From NCBI GenBank assembly GCA_951213105.1, contig OX578146.1, positions 55,946,069-56,010,068 of the forward strand: a stretch of DNA of 64,000 nucleotides, in the 5' to 3' direction. The notes beneath the pieces were generated by a model. The model was not told where the DNA came from. It searched no databases and saw nothing but the letters and a program-made list of their open reading frames with translations. Of this stretch, positions 32,408 to 47,800 are shown in pieces. Position 1 is the stretch's first letter. The number at the start of each line of letters is the position of its first letter. The position numbers were made by a program, and so were the translations under genes. Origin of the DNA: Amaurobius ferox. Taxonomy: Eukaryota > Arthropoda > Arachnida > Araneae > Amaurobiidae.

Positions 32408-33399
32408 AAAATGAATTATTGTATTATTAAATTGTTCTACTGATGTTGATTTGAAAAAAAAAACGGTATTGATAGAACAAATATTTATCCTTGGTAAATC
32501 ACCATAGAAGTCAGCTGAGCAGTATCTTATTCATATTAAAATTTGAATTCAGCTTGGTCATTGACATTTGCTACACATATGTTATTTAAGCGTTCTGGTT
32601 CTGAAATTTTCGACACATCCATGGATATTATTCTCCTATGAATATATCCACTATGAAATGTTTATTTATAAAAAATACTTAGAAAACTAAAACGACAATA
32701 TCCAAGAGAATCTCTCGTGACCCGGTATAATTGATGCCAGGGCATATAGTACCGGGCCGCGACCCGGCGGTTGAGAAAAACTGATGTAGATGGATGAATT
32801 TTTGCACATTTATATTATCGCATGTCCACTGGATGAGTCGGATGGTCTGGGTCTTCAACACTTATATTATAGACTATCGGTATAACTTAATGCAGCCGGA
32901 TTTTCGAATTATCCCCTGAAGCGGAGAAATGGGTTTTCCCACAAAATATTTTCAGACCCTCCAGAAAGTCCCATGTTACTGCTGAATCCTTGCAGTTTAA
33001 TAATATTGACCATAGGATAGAATCTAACATTGCCGTATTTTTAACCCCCTTCTCCTTGGCCGGAGCTTATGGGTTTTTTAAATAATTTCGAAACCCGCAA
33101 GTACCTCTCCGTTTGCTTTAAATGTTGATTCTTTGCACACTTATAATATCGACCAATAAAACGAATCTAACGTAGTCGGATTTTCGATATTTCTTCCAGA
33201 ATGAACAAAATGGGGTTAAAGTTTCTACGACCCCTTTCCCCCCTGAAGTCCTCAACAGGGACAATAAAAGTTGAAACTCGCCACCGGGCAGAACTTGCGT
33301 CAATTTTTAGTTGAGGCAACAATTTTCTGCACTAAGCACCATACAATGTTGAACACAATAAAACTTGTTAAATGAAAAGTTACAGCTTAATTTTTTAAA
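32408..33399. other. Repeat fragments, no gene
   Basis: 32700-32783: minus strand begins CAGTTTTTCTCAACCGCCGG and GTCGCGGCCCGGTACTA, close to the CAGTGGTTCTCAACC ends of hAT transposons. 32831-32859: about 28 bases of the SINE 3' end (GAGTCGGATGGTCTGGGTCT), with ACATTTATATTAT before and ACACTTATATTAT after as a possible target duplication. The rest is AT-rich. Confidence 0.45.
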
Positions 33400-33700
33400 T
33401 TGCTAGTTTTCCTGTCTTTAATAGACTTAAATACTATCATATTCTAAAACTAACTAAACCGCAGGGAATAATATTTGCATTCCATTTATTCCAGGCATAG
33501 AAAGACAATGACTACTACGTTCAAAGTCTAATACATTGTGTCTTCTAATTAATATGACATTAGATGAAATTTTAATTATGGAAATCTAAATATTTTCTTC
33601 CTCAACCGTTTAGTTATTTTTACTAATTTACTTCTAATTATATAAAGACAGAAATGCAATTACTTTAAAAAATATTTAATTAAGAGCTTGCAAAATTTTA
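33400..33700. repeat. Dispersed repeat F, copy 1
   Basis: Diverged match to 38440-38680: TTGTGTCTTCTAATTA-type, TTTTAATTATGG, TTTACTTCCTCAAC-type, AAGACAGAAA and AGCTTGC blocks in the same order. Confidence 0.45.
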
Positions 33701-33977
33701 TCCTTCAGGATGTTAAGCAGTAATTTTTGCAAATCATTTCTTTTCAATTTGAAAAAATTCCGGCACATGGCTTTTGATACGGAGTAAGAAATATTGATAT
33801 TGTGGGAAAATAATGATATAAATAATAATCTATATGTGGTTCGTACAGAACATGACCAGTCACACTAAATAAAGGAAACATAACGTACATTGCTAAGAAA
33901 ATAAAATAATAAAAGCAGACGATCGTTTCTAAAATACTTGAATATCCTTCTTCAGTGTGCACTAAGGCTCCTAAATA

Positions 33978-34255
33978 TACAGGCTGACGCAACCGCCATT
34001 GTCACTCCTACCTGTCCAATCAGTTATCGTCTGCGTGTGGCGCGGGAATGTTGCATAGCGGATATTTGATATGCAATTTAACTGTAAAATAGGTGTTTCT
34101 GCTTTCAAAATATTGAATCAATCATTCAAGAAAATCGTCTAGAATGATTTAATTTTCTCAAGATTTTCTCAAGGACGAGGAGGTAACCTTCTTTTCGCCA
34201 TGTACTGCCATCGCTTCAACTGGACACAAGATCACCACTGTTGCACCAGCTTGTA
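33978..34255. mobile_element. MITE with terminal inverted repeats
   Basis: Left end ACAGGCTGACGCAACCGCCA, complement of right end ACAAGCTGGTGCAACAGTGG. About 278 bp, flanked by TATA-rich sequence, non-coding. Superfamily not determined; TA flanks would suit Tc1/mariner. Confidence 0.65.
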
Positions 34256-37200
34256 TATATATATGAGTCTTATATATATAAATCTGTATATATAGAAGCA
34301 CATAGATGACATGGAATAAAAGCGTAATCATGACGAAAATGATAAATATAAGTATTTATTATGGAGACGCCAGCTAGTGTGAATAAGGACACATAACTCT
34401 AGAAATGGCATAGTATTTTCTGCGTTGATTTTCGTCGCTTTATTTCTATAAATAAAAATCAATTGACTTCTTATAGATTTCTATTTAAGATATTTAATAT
34501 GTAAAGCTTCACAAAATTTTTTCAAGCAACCACATTGATTAGTACTACTTATATAGTAATCAGCATCAGAAAGGAAAAAAATACATGTCTTCATGAGCTT
34601 TCGAAAAAATATTGTCTTTTAAATATTTATTTATATTCTACAATATATAGTTGGTCTAGGTAAATAGTTTAATGTCAAGTATTAGTATTTAAAAAAAATA
34701 AGAAGTTGTCTACATCAAGTGATGATAATGGTAACAGAAAGTGTGTCTTTAGAAAACATTAATTTCCTCCTTTCGATATCTGCGCTTTTGAATTAGAATG
34801 CAGTATTTTAGCGATATACAAAGAAAATACCTCCTAAATTTCATAATCTCTATCTTTAAAAAGTTTATTTTCATTATTTGTTCCTAAATTTTTAAAGTCA
34901 TTTTTTAAAATCTTGCCTTTAACTTATATAGAGTCTTGCCTTTACCTTATATAGAATATTGCCTTTATCTATTATAGAGTCCGGCCTTTAGCTCATATTA
35001 AGATGGTCATTTATTCAATCCTGGTTATTTGCCATTGTAAAATACTGAAACCTATTCGGTTCAAAATTGGCCTCACTCCAACTCTTTGATTAAGTGTCAC
35101 AGACGCCTTACGGCCAAGGGCAATAACACGCTGATTCATGATTTTAACTTAAACACATTTGTTTGTGCACACAATCATAATGCAGCAGATGGCTGTGTAA
35201 AATAAAGGTATATATATACCAAACAGCCAGTATTGCAAATTAACGTATTTAACTTAAAGACCAATTGTGGCTTTCGACTTGCACTGGTGATAGAACTGCA
35301 TATCTTTAATCTAATCAGCGTAATATAACATAAATAGCCGATGCTTCCAAAACTGCAACCGAATAAATACAAAATACTAGACAGATTGTGGGTACTAGAT
35401 ATTTTTTATCATAATTATATCAAGACTACTGACGTACTCCAACGGACACGAACCTTCCAACTTCTTCGCACTCACACAGCGACCATGGCTTCAAAACCGA
35501 CGTGAACCAACTTCTAAACCTGACTCTCAACTAGACTAACTCCCTCATTCATGATCCGAAGCTTATCCTGTCGATCTGCAGGATCGCAGGATGTTACTTG
35601 GCTCGGCGATTGATCTACATAACGGATGTGATGTGAAATGTGATGTGAAACATAAAATAGAGCGTAAACTGATGACAATAGTAACCAAATGTTATATAGA
35701 CCTCACAGTATCTAAAATATTTTGGCTGGAGCAGGTGAAATTTCTGTCTTCACTTAAGATCCTCTACCTGGGTCTGTTGTGCAAATAAAAAATTAAGTTT
35801 GTCCTAGGTATTTTGGTTTGTCATAGAGGAAGCATCAGGAACTAATCCTTACCCCATGGGATTTGCCAATTGAGGTGATAATTAGCATATTCTTTTTATG
35901 CACAATAGTGTAGGCTTAGGATTGCTTCATTCTGATTGGTTGAAGAAGGCTGAAAAGGTGAATTTATTATATATAGGAATTTATTATATATAGGAATCAA
36001 ATATATAATATATTATAAGGCTTATCAAAATATGCATGTTTTAGGTAATCTGATTCTTACTTCGCCGCATCTCAAAATGGCATATTTATACAAGTCCATG
36101 GTTTGGCAAATATATGGGTGTATGTTTTTGCATTCTAAAAGTATTTTAATTACTCTATTCTCTAATTGTCAGTGATCTTCCATTGATTTCGAGAACACAT
36201 CCGCAATAGACGAATTAGGTAAAATTCTGGGCAAATACTTAGGTAGAGACTTTTCACTTAATCAGATTCATATAAATGGACCAAGCAGATTTTGAAAACT
36301 CAATGAGGACAAGAACTTTATTGAATCTTAAATATATGGATAGCTATTTGTGTGGCCGGAAATATATAGATAGCGTAATACTTAGTCTTATTGCATTGAA
36401 ATGAAAACAGTATGGTTAACAAAGGCATTCTGTAAATCACTGCAAACTTTTAAGTGTTATCTTTACCAAAGGATCATAGCAGTGTAACAAGAAGGCAAGA
36501 ACACGAACTTGGCAGTGCCGGCAAAAGCGTGGTAGGTCAGCATCACAGCGTTGAGCTAAAGAGGTCTTCAGGCCAGTGCACTTAATATGATCTTTCAACC
36601 GTTCGCTACAGTAACTACAAAACTTACTGTAGGATTTATTTTAACTTTGAATGAAAATACTGTAATCTTAGTAGATCAACGAATATAACAGTAATTTCCA
36701 AGGCGTAGATCCGTGATTCGAATTCCAGAATTAATATCGTGAAGTAATGTAAGTTTTACAAATTAAATCGACAATTTTTTTAAAGCGGTTGCTTACACAC
36801 AGACACAGAGACAGTCATTCATAAATATATCTTTCGCTAGAATTACGATATCAATGCAGATGGCAGCATCCATTGTTTTGTGCTTGATTTGTGCACTTAT
36901 TAGCATGGAATAGCCGATATCTGAAATGGCAGTAACAAAATATGCTATGTACCCCATATTTTGTTATAAATCTATTATTATATCAGGCTTTATTCTATTC
37001 TATTCTATTACTCCATTGCGAAAAAAATCAATTATTCTATCTAGGTTCTCTAGAAGGATATATTTTCATCTGCTGTTAAAATTGTATTTAATTGAATTTC
37101 CTGTATACAGATACTAAGTTTCGAATGCATTGTAATCAAGAAAAGAATCCACAATAAAAAACATATCTTCTAAATTTCTGGATGCTTACAGATGCTACTT

Positions 37201-38439
37201 AAAAATGCTGAAAATGAAAAATGTTACTTTTGGACTCTAAAACAAACGGAATTAATCTTCATTAAAAATTATTTATTTTCAAACATCTTCAACGCTGTTA
37301 TTTATTACAAAAAATAATAAAATTCCGAAAATAATTATCAATTTACGTCATTTATTAAGATTTTGGAGCAGACTATGTGATGATGCTGTTATAAAATCCA
37401 TTATAATATTATCACTATATATTTTAAATGTTTCGTCATTGTAATCAATAAACAATGTAATCAAAAACTACAGTACCTTTTATTTGATGTAAACACGAGT
37501 CATAGACTGCTGGTTTTACAACCATTAAATCTAGTTAGTGTAATCACCATTTCCTTAGGGATGATCAGTACTTTCTCTTCTGGCATATCAAGGCCTTATC
37601 TCATCTTTTCAACACGAAACCACTATATGAAGCTACACCTGAAGACAATTTTCACCCTTACTACATCCAGCACTATTCAGTTGGCTATAATATATTGGAA
37701 GGGTCGCTTCTGGATCCACTGCTTGCCCGATATTATGACAGTTAGCATTTGAGTTGCATCATTTTTGTGGTATACAGCGGTACTTGGAGTATAGGCGGTG
37801 CTATAGATTTGTATATGCAACTATCATTGTCTTCGACTCCCAAACGTCTGGGTCTTTGTTCCAGTCATTCATGTTTTCATTACAAAGAACTCCCTTAGAT
37901 ATTTGAATACATTAGCTATTTTAACACATTCAGTATTTTTCCAGATAATTTTCAAAGTATCAATTGTTCTTAAAGCGATTTCAAACATTCTACAATATCG
38001 GTTTTGCGTCATCACATGTATACAGACAGATTTTGTCCTGTCGTTAAAGATATCGACTATTTCTTGCTGATGAGCGCAAATTGAGCGAGGAACTGGTTGA
38101 TAGTTGCTATTATCTGTAATGGAAAGGTAATCCTAAATTTGAGAGTGTCCGTTCTAGGCGGGTTCTGTGACTATCGTTCCTGTGAGTTTAGGTTTATTCA
38201 AAATGTGAAGAGGCATAAAAATCTAACAGTTCACTTGAATCCCCATAACTTTCCTTTTGCATATACTATATATTGTACGGAAGAAAAGAATCAATAATAT
38301 TGTTTATGCTGGGATCATTTACTGCAAAAGCTTCATCTCGAATAAATTCTAGGAAATTAATTAAAACAGCATTAATTAAATATAACTATCTAAAAACTAT
38401 TTAAGTATAATGAATAAATTCTTATTTAAAAACCGCCCG
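34256..38439. other. 4 kb without a recognisable gene or element
   Basis: 34912-34998 has four imperfect 26-bp units (CTTGCCTTTAACTTATATAG type). 35960-35993 has a 17-bp direct repeat GAATTTATTATATATAG. Short ORFs (for example 35175-35372, 37561-37752) show no domain. I see nothing else that I can name. Confidence 0.5.
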
Positions 38440-38680
38440 ACATAACATTTTCAATACTTCTCACGCACAAAAGCAAATTACTAATACCAAAGAATTGTCT
38501 TCTAATTATTATGGCATCGCGAAAGGTTTTAATTATGGGAACTCCGACTATTTACTTCCTCAACTATTTAATTATATTTAATTCAATTTCTTTAAATGGT
38601 ATGAAGACAGAAACTCAAATAGCTCAGTCAGTTTTTAATGAAAGCTTGCCTAAAAACATTTGTTAAAATATTTTATAAAA
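38440..38680. repeat. Dispersed repeat F, copy 2
   Basis: See the match at 33400-33700. Both copies are followed within about 700 bp by GGAGACGCCAGCTAG / GGAGGCGCCAGTTGA-type sequence, so the repeat may be longer. Confidence 0.45.
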
Positions 38681-38880
38681 TTCACTTCTACTAATTATTT
38701 TGTCATTACGTTGTGTTACAGTAACAAAGTGGGTGTACCCAGCACAGAATTTTCTACAGGGGAGATATTTTATTTTGAAGGAAACAATAAAAATATCTGT
38801 AATGGGAGGCGCCAGTTGACTTGTTCATATACTTTATAACATAGACATGTCCGTCGTCTATTGCAGTATATGTACCCTGA

Positions 38881-41800
38881 CTTCAGAAACTACCTGCCCA
38901 AATTACATAACATTTGGTTATGAAGTAAGACGCGTTTGAATGTTGTGCTGATTAGATTTTTAATACGAAATATAAACATATCTGTATATTTACATAGCCC
39001 GTATAAAAGTTAAAAACTTTGAAAAAAGTAATGCTTAAATATATAATGCCTAAATATAAATATATAGTAATGCTTAAATATAAATGTATAGTAATGCATA
39101 AAAATAAATATACAGGGTGTCCCAAAAACATTGAAACGCGCTTTAATTCTTTACCTGTTGGAGATATGTGGGCAATGTAAATTGCAAAAATGTTGAAAGT
39201 AAGGTAGAAAATAAGACTACGTTAATGAAATAGTCCTCCCATTCATTTTCAAAAGTTACATTTTTATACGACGCCCTTAGACAAATTGTGTCAATCAGAA
39301 AATTTTTATTTTTAATGCAACAAGACCATTTAAAAACGCATATCTGTATCTTTAAAATTGAGCAAGTTATATTTAATTGAAAATTGAACATTGTGAATGG
39401 GGACCATCTATCAAATTAGAAAAGTAATTTCGGAAACTATCCAAATGATATAACATTTGGTTATGAAGTAAGACGCGCTTGAATGTTGTGCTGATTAGAT
39501 TTTTAATGCGAAATATAAATATATCTTTATATTTACATAGCCCGTAAAAAAGTTAGAAACTTTGAAAAAAGTAATGCTTAAATATATAATGCCTAAATAT
39601 AAATATATAGTAATGCTTAAATATAAATATATAGTAATGCATAAAAATAAATATACAGGGTGTCCCAAAAACATTGAAATGCGCTTTAATTCTTTACCTG
39701 TTGGAGATATGTGGGCAATGTAAATTGCAAAAATGTTGAAAGTAAGGTAGAAAATAAGACTACGTTAATGAAATAGTCCTCCCATTCATTTTCAAAAGTT
39801 ACATTTTTATACGACGCCCTTAGACAAATTGTGTCAATCAGAAAATTTTTATTTTTAATGCAACAAGACCATTTAAAAACGCATATCTGTGTCTTTAAAA
39901 TTGAGCAAGTTATATTTAATTGAAAATTGAACATTGTGAATGGGGACCATCTATCAAATTAGAAAAGTAATTTCAGAAACTATCCAAATGATATAACATT
40001 TGGTTATGAAGTAAGACGCGCTTGAATGTTGTGCTGATTAGATTTTTAATGCGAAATATAAATATATCTTTATATTTACATAGCCCGTATAAAAGTTAGA
40101 AACTTTGAAAAAAGTAATGCTTAAATATATAATGCCTAAATATAAATATATAGTAATGCTTAAATATAAATATATAGTAATGCATAAAAACAAATATACA
40201 GGGTGTCCCAAAAACATTGAAACGCGCTTTAATTCTTTACGTGTTGGAGATATGTGGGCAATGTAAATTGCAAAAATGTTGAAAGTAAGGTAGAAAATAA
40301 GACTACGTTAATGAAATAGTCCTCCCATTCATTTTCAAAAGTTACATTTTTATACGACGCCCTTAGACAAATTGTGTCAATCAGAAAATTTTTATTTTTA
40401 ATGCAACAAGACCATTTAAAAACGCATATATGTATCTTTAAAATTGAGCAAGTTATATTTAATTGAAAATTGAACATTGTGAATGGGGACCATCTATCAA
40501 ATTAGAAAAGTAATTTCAGAAACTATCCAAATGATATAACATTTGGTTATGAAGTAAGACGCGCTTGAATGTTGTGCTGATTAGATTTTTAATGCGAAAT
40601 ATAAATATATCTTTATATTTACATAGCCCGTATAAAAGTTAGAAACTTTGAAAAAAGTAATGCTTAAATATATAATGCCTAAATATAAATATATAGTAAT
40701 GCTTAAATATAAATATATAGTAATGCATAAAAATAAATATACAGGGTGTCATAAAAACATTGAAACACGCTTTAATTCTTTACCTGTTGGAGATATGTGG
40801 GCAATGTAAATTGCAAAAATGTTGAAAGTAAGGTAGAAAATAAGACTACGTTAATGAAATAGTCCTCCCATTCATTTTCAAAAGTTACATTTTTATACGA
40901 CGCCCTTAGACAAATTGTGTCAATCAGAAAATTTTTATTTTAATGCAACAAGACCATTTAAAAACGCATATCTGTATCTTTAAAATTGAGCAAGTTATAT
41001 TTAATTGAAAATTGAACATTGTGAATGGGGACCATCTATCAAATTAGAAAAGTAATTTCAGAAACTATCCAAATGATATAACATTTGGTTATGAAGTAAG
41101 ACGCGCTTGAATGTTGTGCTGATTAGATTTTTAATGCGAAATATAAATATATCTTTATATTTACATAGCCCGTATAAAAGTTAGAAACTTTGAAAAAAGT
41201 AATGCTTAAATATATAATGCCTAAATATAAATATATAGTAATGCTTAAATATAAATATATAGTAATGCATAAAAATAAATATACAGGGTGTCCCAAAAAC
41301 ATTGAAAAGCGCTTTAATTCTTTACCTGTTGGAGATATGTGGGCAATGTAAATTGCAAAAATGTTGAAAGTAAGGTAGAAAATAAGACTACGTTAATGAA
41401 ATAGTCCTCCCATTCATTTTCAAAAGTTACATTTTTATACGACGCCCTTAGACAAATTGTGTCAATCAGAAAATTTTTATTTTAATGCAACAAGACCATT
41501 TAAAAACGCATATCTGTATCTTTAAAATTGAGCAAGTTATATTTAATTGAAAATTGAACATTGTGAATGGGGACCATCTATCAAATTAGAAAAGTAATTT
41601 CAGAAACTATCCAAATGATATAACATTTGGTTATGAAGTAAGACGCGCTTGAATGTTGTGCTGATTAGATTTTTAATGCGAAATATAAATATATCTTTAT
41701 ATTTACATAGCCCGTATAAAAGTTAGAAACTTTGAAAAAAGTAATGCTTAAATATATAATGCCTAAATATAAATATATAGTAATGCTTAAATATAAATAT

Positions 41801-44800
41801 ATAGTAATGCATAAAAATAAATATACAGGGTGTCCCAAAAACATTGAAATGCGCTTTAATTCTTTACCTGTTGGAGATATGTGGGCAATGTAAATTGCAA
41901 AAATGTTGAAAGTAAGGTAGAAAATAAGACTACGTTAATGAAATAGTCCTCCCATTCATTTTCAAAAGTTACATTTTTATACGACGCCCTTAGACAACAT
42001 GTGTCAATCAGAAAATTTTTATTTTTAATGCAACAAGACCATTTAAAAACGCATATCTGTATCTTTAAAATTGAGCAAGTTATATTTAATTGAAAATTGA
42101 ACATTGTGAATGGGGACCATCTATCAAATTAGAAAAGTAATTTCAGAAACTATCCAAATGATATAACATTTGGTTATGAAGTAAGACGCGCTTGAATGTT
42201 GTGCTGATTAGATTTTTAATGCGAAATATAAATATATCTTTATATTTACATAGCCCGTATAAAAGTTAGAAACTTTGAAAAAAGTAATGCTTAAATATAT
42301 AATGCCTAAATATAAATATATAGTAATGCTTAAATATAAATATATAGTAATGCATAAAAATAAATATACAGGGTGTCCCAAAAACATTGAAATGCGCTTT
42401 AATTCTTTACCTGTTGGAGATATGTGGGCAATGTAAATTGCAAAAATGTTGAAAGTAAGGTAGAAAATAAGACTACGTTAATGAAATAGTCCTCCCATTC
42501 ATTTTCAAAAGTTACATTTTTATACGACGCCCTTAGACAAATTGTGTCAATCAGAAAATTTTTATTTTTAATGCAACAAGACCATTTAAAAACGCATATC
42601 TGTATCTTTAAAATTGAGCAAGTTATATTTAATTGAAAATTGAACATTGTGAATGGAGACCATCTATCAAATTAGAAAAGTAATTTCAGAAACTATCCAA
42701 ATGATATAACATTTGGTTATGAAGTAAGACGCGCTTGAATGTTGTGCTGATTAGATTTTTAATGCGAAATATAAATATATCTTTATATTTACATAGCCCG
42801 TATAAAAGTTAGAAACTTTGAAAAAAGTAATGCTTAAATATATAATGCCTAAATATAAATATATAGTAATGCTTAAATATAAATATATAGTAATGCATAA
42901 AAATAAATATACAGGGTGTCCCAAAAACAATGAAACGCGCTTTAATTCTTTAACTGTTGGAGATATGTGGGCAAAGTAAATTGCAAAAATGTTGAAAGTA
43001 AGGTAGAAAATAAGACTACGTTAATGAAATAGTCCTCCCATTCATTTTCAAAAGTTACATTTTTATACGACGCCCTTAGACAAATTGTGTCAATCAGAAA
43101 ATTTTTATTTTTAATGCAACAAGACCATTTAAAAACCCATATCTGTATCTTTAAAATTGAGCAAGTTATATTTAATTGAAAATTGAACATTGTGAATGGG
43201 GACCATCTATCAAATTAGAAAAGTAACTTCAGAAACTATCCAAATGATATAACATTTGGTTATGAAGTAAGACGCGCTTGAATGTTGTGCTGATTAGATT
43301 TTTAATGCGAAATATAAATATATCTTTATATTTACATAGCCCGTATAAAAGTTAGAAACTTTGAAAAAAGTAATGCTTAAATATATAATGCCTAAATATA
43401 AATATATAGTAATGCTTAAATATAAATATATAGTAATGCATAAAAATAAATATACAGGGTGTCCCAAAAACATTGAAATGCGCTTTAATTCTTTACCTGT
43501 TGGAGATATGTGGGCAATGTAAATTGCAAAAATGTTGAAAGTAAGGTAGAAAATAAGACTACGTTAATGAAATAGTCCTCCCATTCATTTTCAAAAGTTA
43601 CATTTTTATACGACGCCCTTAGACAAATTGTGTCAATCAGAAAATTTTTATTTTTAATGCAACAAGACCATTTAAAAACGCATATCTGTATCTTTAAAAT
43701 TGAGCAAGTTATATTTAATTAAAAATTGAACATTGTGAATGGGGACCATCTATCAAATTAGAAACGTAATTTCAGAAACTATCCAAATGATATAACATTT
43801 GGTTATGAAGTAAGACGCGCTTGAATGTTGTGCTGATTAGATTTTTAATGCGAAATATAAATATATCTTTATATTTACATAGCCCGTATAAAAGTTAGAA
43901 ACTTTGAAAAAAGTAATGCTTAAATATATAATGCCTAAATATAAATATATAGTAATGCTTAAATATAAATATATAGTAATGCTTAAATATAAATATATAG
44001 TAATGCATAAAAATAAATATACAGGGTGTCCCAAAAACATTGAAATGCGCTTTAATTCTTTACCTGTTGGAGATATGTGGGCAATGTAAATTGCAAAAAT
44101 GTTGAAAGTAAGGTAGAAAATAAGACTACGTTAATGAAATAGTCCTCCCATTCATTTTCAAAAGTTACATTTTTATACGACGCCCTTAGACAAATTGTGT
44201 CAATCAGAAAATTTTTATTTTTAATGCAACAAGACCATTTAAAAACGCATATCTGTATCTTTAAAATTGAGCAAGTTATATTTAATTGAAAATTGAACAT
44301 TGTGAATGGAGACCATCTATCAAATTAGAAAAGTAATTTCAGAAACTATCCAAATGATATAACATTTGGTTATGAAGTAAGACGCGCTTGAATGTTGTGC
44401 TGATTAGATTTTTAATGCGAAATATAAATATATCTTTATATTTACATAGCCCGTATAAAAGTTAGAAACTTTGAAAAAAGTAATGCTTAAATATATAATG
44501 CCTAAATATAAATATATAGTAATGCTTAAATATAAATATATAGTAATGCATAAAAATAAATATACAGGGTGTCCCAAAAACAATGAAACGCGCTTTAATT
44601 CTTTAACTGTTGGAGATATGTGGGCAAAGTAAATTGCAAAAATGTTGAAAGTAAGGTAGAAAATAAGACTACGTTAATGAAATAGTCCTCCCATTCATTT
44701 TCAAAAGTTACATTTTTATACGACGCCCTTAGACAAATTGTGTCAATCAGAAAATTTTTATTTTTAATGCAACAAGACCATTTAAAAACCCATATCTGTA

Positions 44801-47800
44801 TCTTTAAAATTGAGCAAGTTATATTTAATTGAAAATTGAACATTGTGAATGGGGACCATCTATCAAATTAGAAAAGTAACTTCAGAAACTATCCAAATGA
44901 TATAACATTTGGTTATGAAGTAAGACGCGCTTGAATGTTGTGCTGATTAGATTTTTAATGCGAAATATAAATATATCTTTATATTTACATAGCCCGTATA
45001 AAAGTTAGAAACTTTGAAAAAAGTAATGCTTAAATATATAATGCCTAAATATAAATATATAGTAATGCTTAAATATAAATATATAGTAATGCATAAAAAT
45101 AAATATACAGGGTGTCCCAAAAACATTGAAATGCGCTTTAATTCTTTACCTGTTGGAGATATGTGGGCAATGTAAATTGCAAAAATGTTGAAAGTAAGGT
45201 AGAAAATAAGACTACGTTAATGAAATAGTCCTCCCATTCATTTTCAAAAGTTACATTTTTATACGACGCCCTTAGACAAATTGTGTCAATCAGAAAATTT
45301 TTATTTTTAATGCAACAAGACCATTTAAAAACGCATATCTGTATCTTTAAAATTGAGCAAGTTATATTTAATTGAAAATTGAACATTGTGAATGGGGACC
45401 ATCTATCAAATTAGAAAAGTAATTTCAGAAACTATCCAAATGATATAACATTTGGTTATGAAGTAAGACGCGCTTGAATGTTGTGCTGATTAGATTTTTA
45501 ATGCGAAATATAAATATATCTTTATATTTACATAGCCCGTATAAAAGTTAGAAACTTTGAAAAAAGTAATGCTTAAATATATAATGCCTAAATATAAATA
45601 TATAGTAATGCTTAAATATAAATATATAGTAATGCATAAAAATAAATATACAGGGTGTCCCAAAAACAATGAAACGCGCTTTAATTCTTTACCTGTTGGA
45701 GATATGTGGGAAAAGTAAATTGCAAAAATGTTGAAAGTAAGGTAGAAAATAAGACTACGTTAATGAAATAGTCCTCCCATTCATTTTCAAAAGTTACATT
45801 TTTATACGACGCCCTTAGACAAATTGTGTCAATCAGAAAAATTTTATTTTTAATGCAACAAGACCATTTAAAAACCCATATCTGTATCTTTAAAATTGAG
45901 CAAGTTATATTTAATTGAAAATTGAACATAGTGAATGGGGACCATCTATCAAATTAGAAAAGTAACTTCAGAAACTATCCAAATGATATAACATTTGGTT
46001 ATGAAGTAAGACGCGCTTGAATGTTGTGCTGATTAGTTTTTTAATGCGAAATATAAATATATCTTTATATTTACATAGCCCGTATAAAAGTTAGAAACTT
46101 TGAAAAAAGTAATGCTTAAATATATAATGCCTAAATATAAATATATAGTAATGCTTAAATATAAATATATAGTAATGCATAAAAATAAATATACAGGGTG
46201 TCCCAAAAACAATGAAACGCGCTTTAATTCTTTACCTGTTGGAGATATGTGGGCAAAGTAAATTGCAAAAATGTTGAAAGTAAGGTAGAAAATAAGACTA
46301 CGTTAATGAAATAGTCCTCCCATTCATTTTCAAAAGTTACATTTTTATACGACGCCCTTAGACAAATTGTGTCAATCAGAAAATTTTTATTTTTAATGCA
46401 ACAAGACCATTTAAAAACCCATATCTGTATCTTTAAAATTGAGCAAGTTATATTTAATTGAAAATTGAACATTGTGAATGGGGACCATCTATCAAATTAG
46501 AAAAGTAACTTCAGAAACTATCCAAATGATATAACATTTGGTTATGAAGTAAGACGCGCTTGAATGTTGTGCTGATTAGATTTTTAATGCGAAATATAAA
46601 TATATCTTTATATTTACATAGCCCGTACAAAAGTTAGAAACTTTGAAAAAAGTAATGCTTAAATATATAATGCCTAAATATAAATATATAGTAATGCTTA
46701 AATATAAATATATAGTAATGCATAAAAATAAATATACAGGGTGTCCCAAAAACATTGAAATGCGCTTTAATTCTTTACCTGTTGGAGATATGTGGGCAAT
46801 GTAAATTGCAAAAATGTTGAAAGTAAGGTAGAAAATAAGACTACGTTAATGAAATAGTCCTCCCATTCATTTTCAAAAGTTACATTTTTATACGACGCCC
46901 TTAGACAAATTGTGTCAATCAGAAAATTTTTATTTTTAATGCAACAAGACCATTTAAAAACGCATATCTGTATCTTTAAAATTGAGCAAGTTATATTTAA
47001 TTGAAAATTGAACATTGTGAATGGGGACCATCTATCAAATTAGAAAAGTAATTTCAGAAACTATCCAAATGATATAACATTTGGTTATGAAGTAAGACGC
47101 GCTTGAATGTTGTGCTGATTAGATTTTTAATGCGAAATATAAATATATCTTTATATTTACATAGCCCGTATAAAAGTTAGAAACTTTGAAAAAAGTAATG
47201 CTTAAATATATAATGCCTAAATATAAATATATAGTAATGCTTAAATATAAATATATAGTAATGCTTAAATATAAATATATAGTAATGCATAAAAATAAAT
47301 ATACAGGGTGTCCCAAAAACAATGAAACGCGCTTTAATTCTTTACCTGTTGGAGATATGTGGGCAAAGTAAATTGCAAAAATGTTGAAAGTAAGGTAGAA
47401 AATAAGACTACGTTAATGAAATAGTCCTCCCATTCATTTTCAAAAGTTACATTTTTATACGACGCCCTTAGACAAATTGTGTCAATCAGAAAATTTTTAT
47501 TTTTAATGCAACAAGACCATTTAAAAACCCATATCTGTATCTTTAAAATTGAGCAAGTTATATTTAATTGAAAATTGAACATTGTGAATGGGGACCATCT
47601 ATCAAATTAGAAAAGTAACTTCAGAAACTATCCAAATGATATAACATTTGGTTATGAAGTAAGACGCGCTTGAATGTTGTGCTGATTAGATTTTTAATGC
47701 GAAATATAAATATATCTTTATATTTACATAGCCCGTATAAAAGTTAGAAACTTTGAAAAAAGTAATGCTTAAATATATAATGCCTAAATATAAATATATA

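Noticed and set aside
36480..36620. tRNA-like repeat on the minus strand
   Set aside because: Only a loose A-box match (TTTAGCTCAACGC) and a poor B box; not enough to call.
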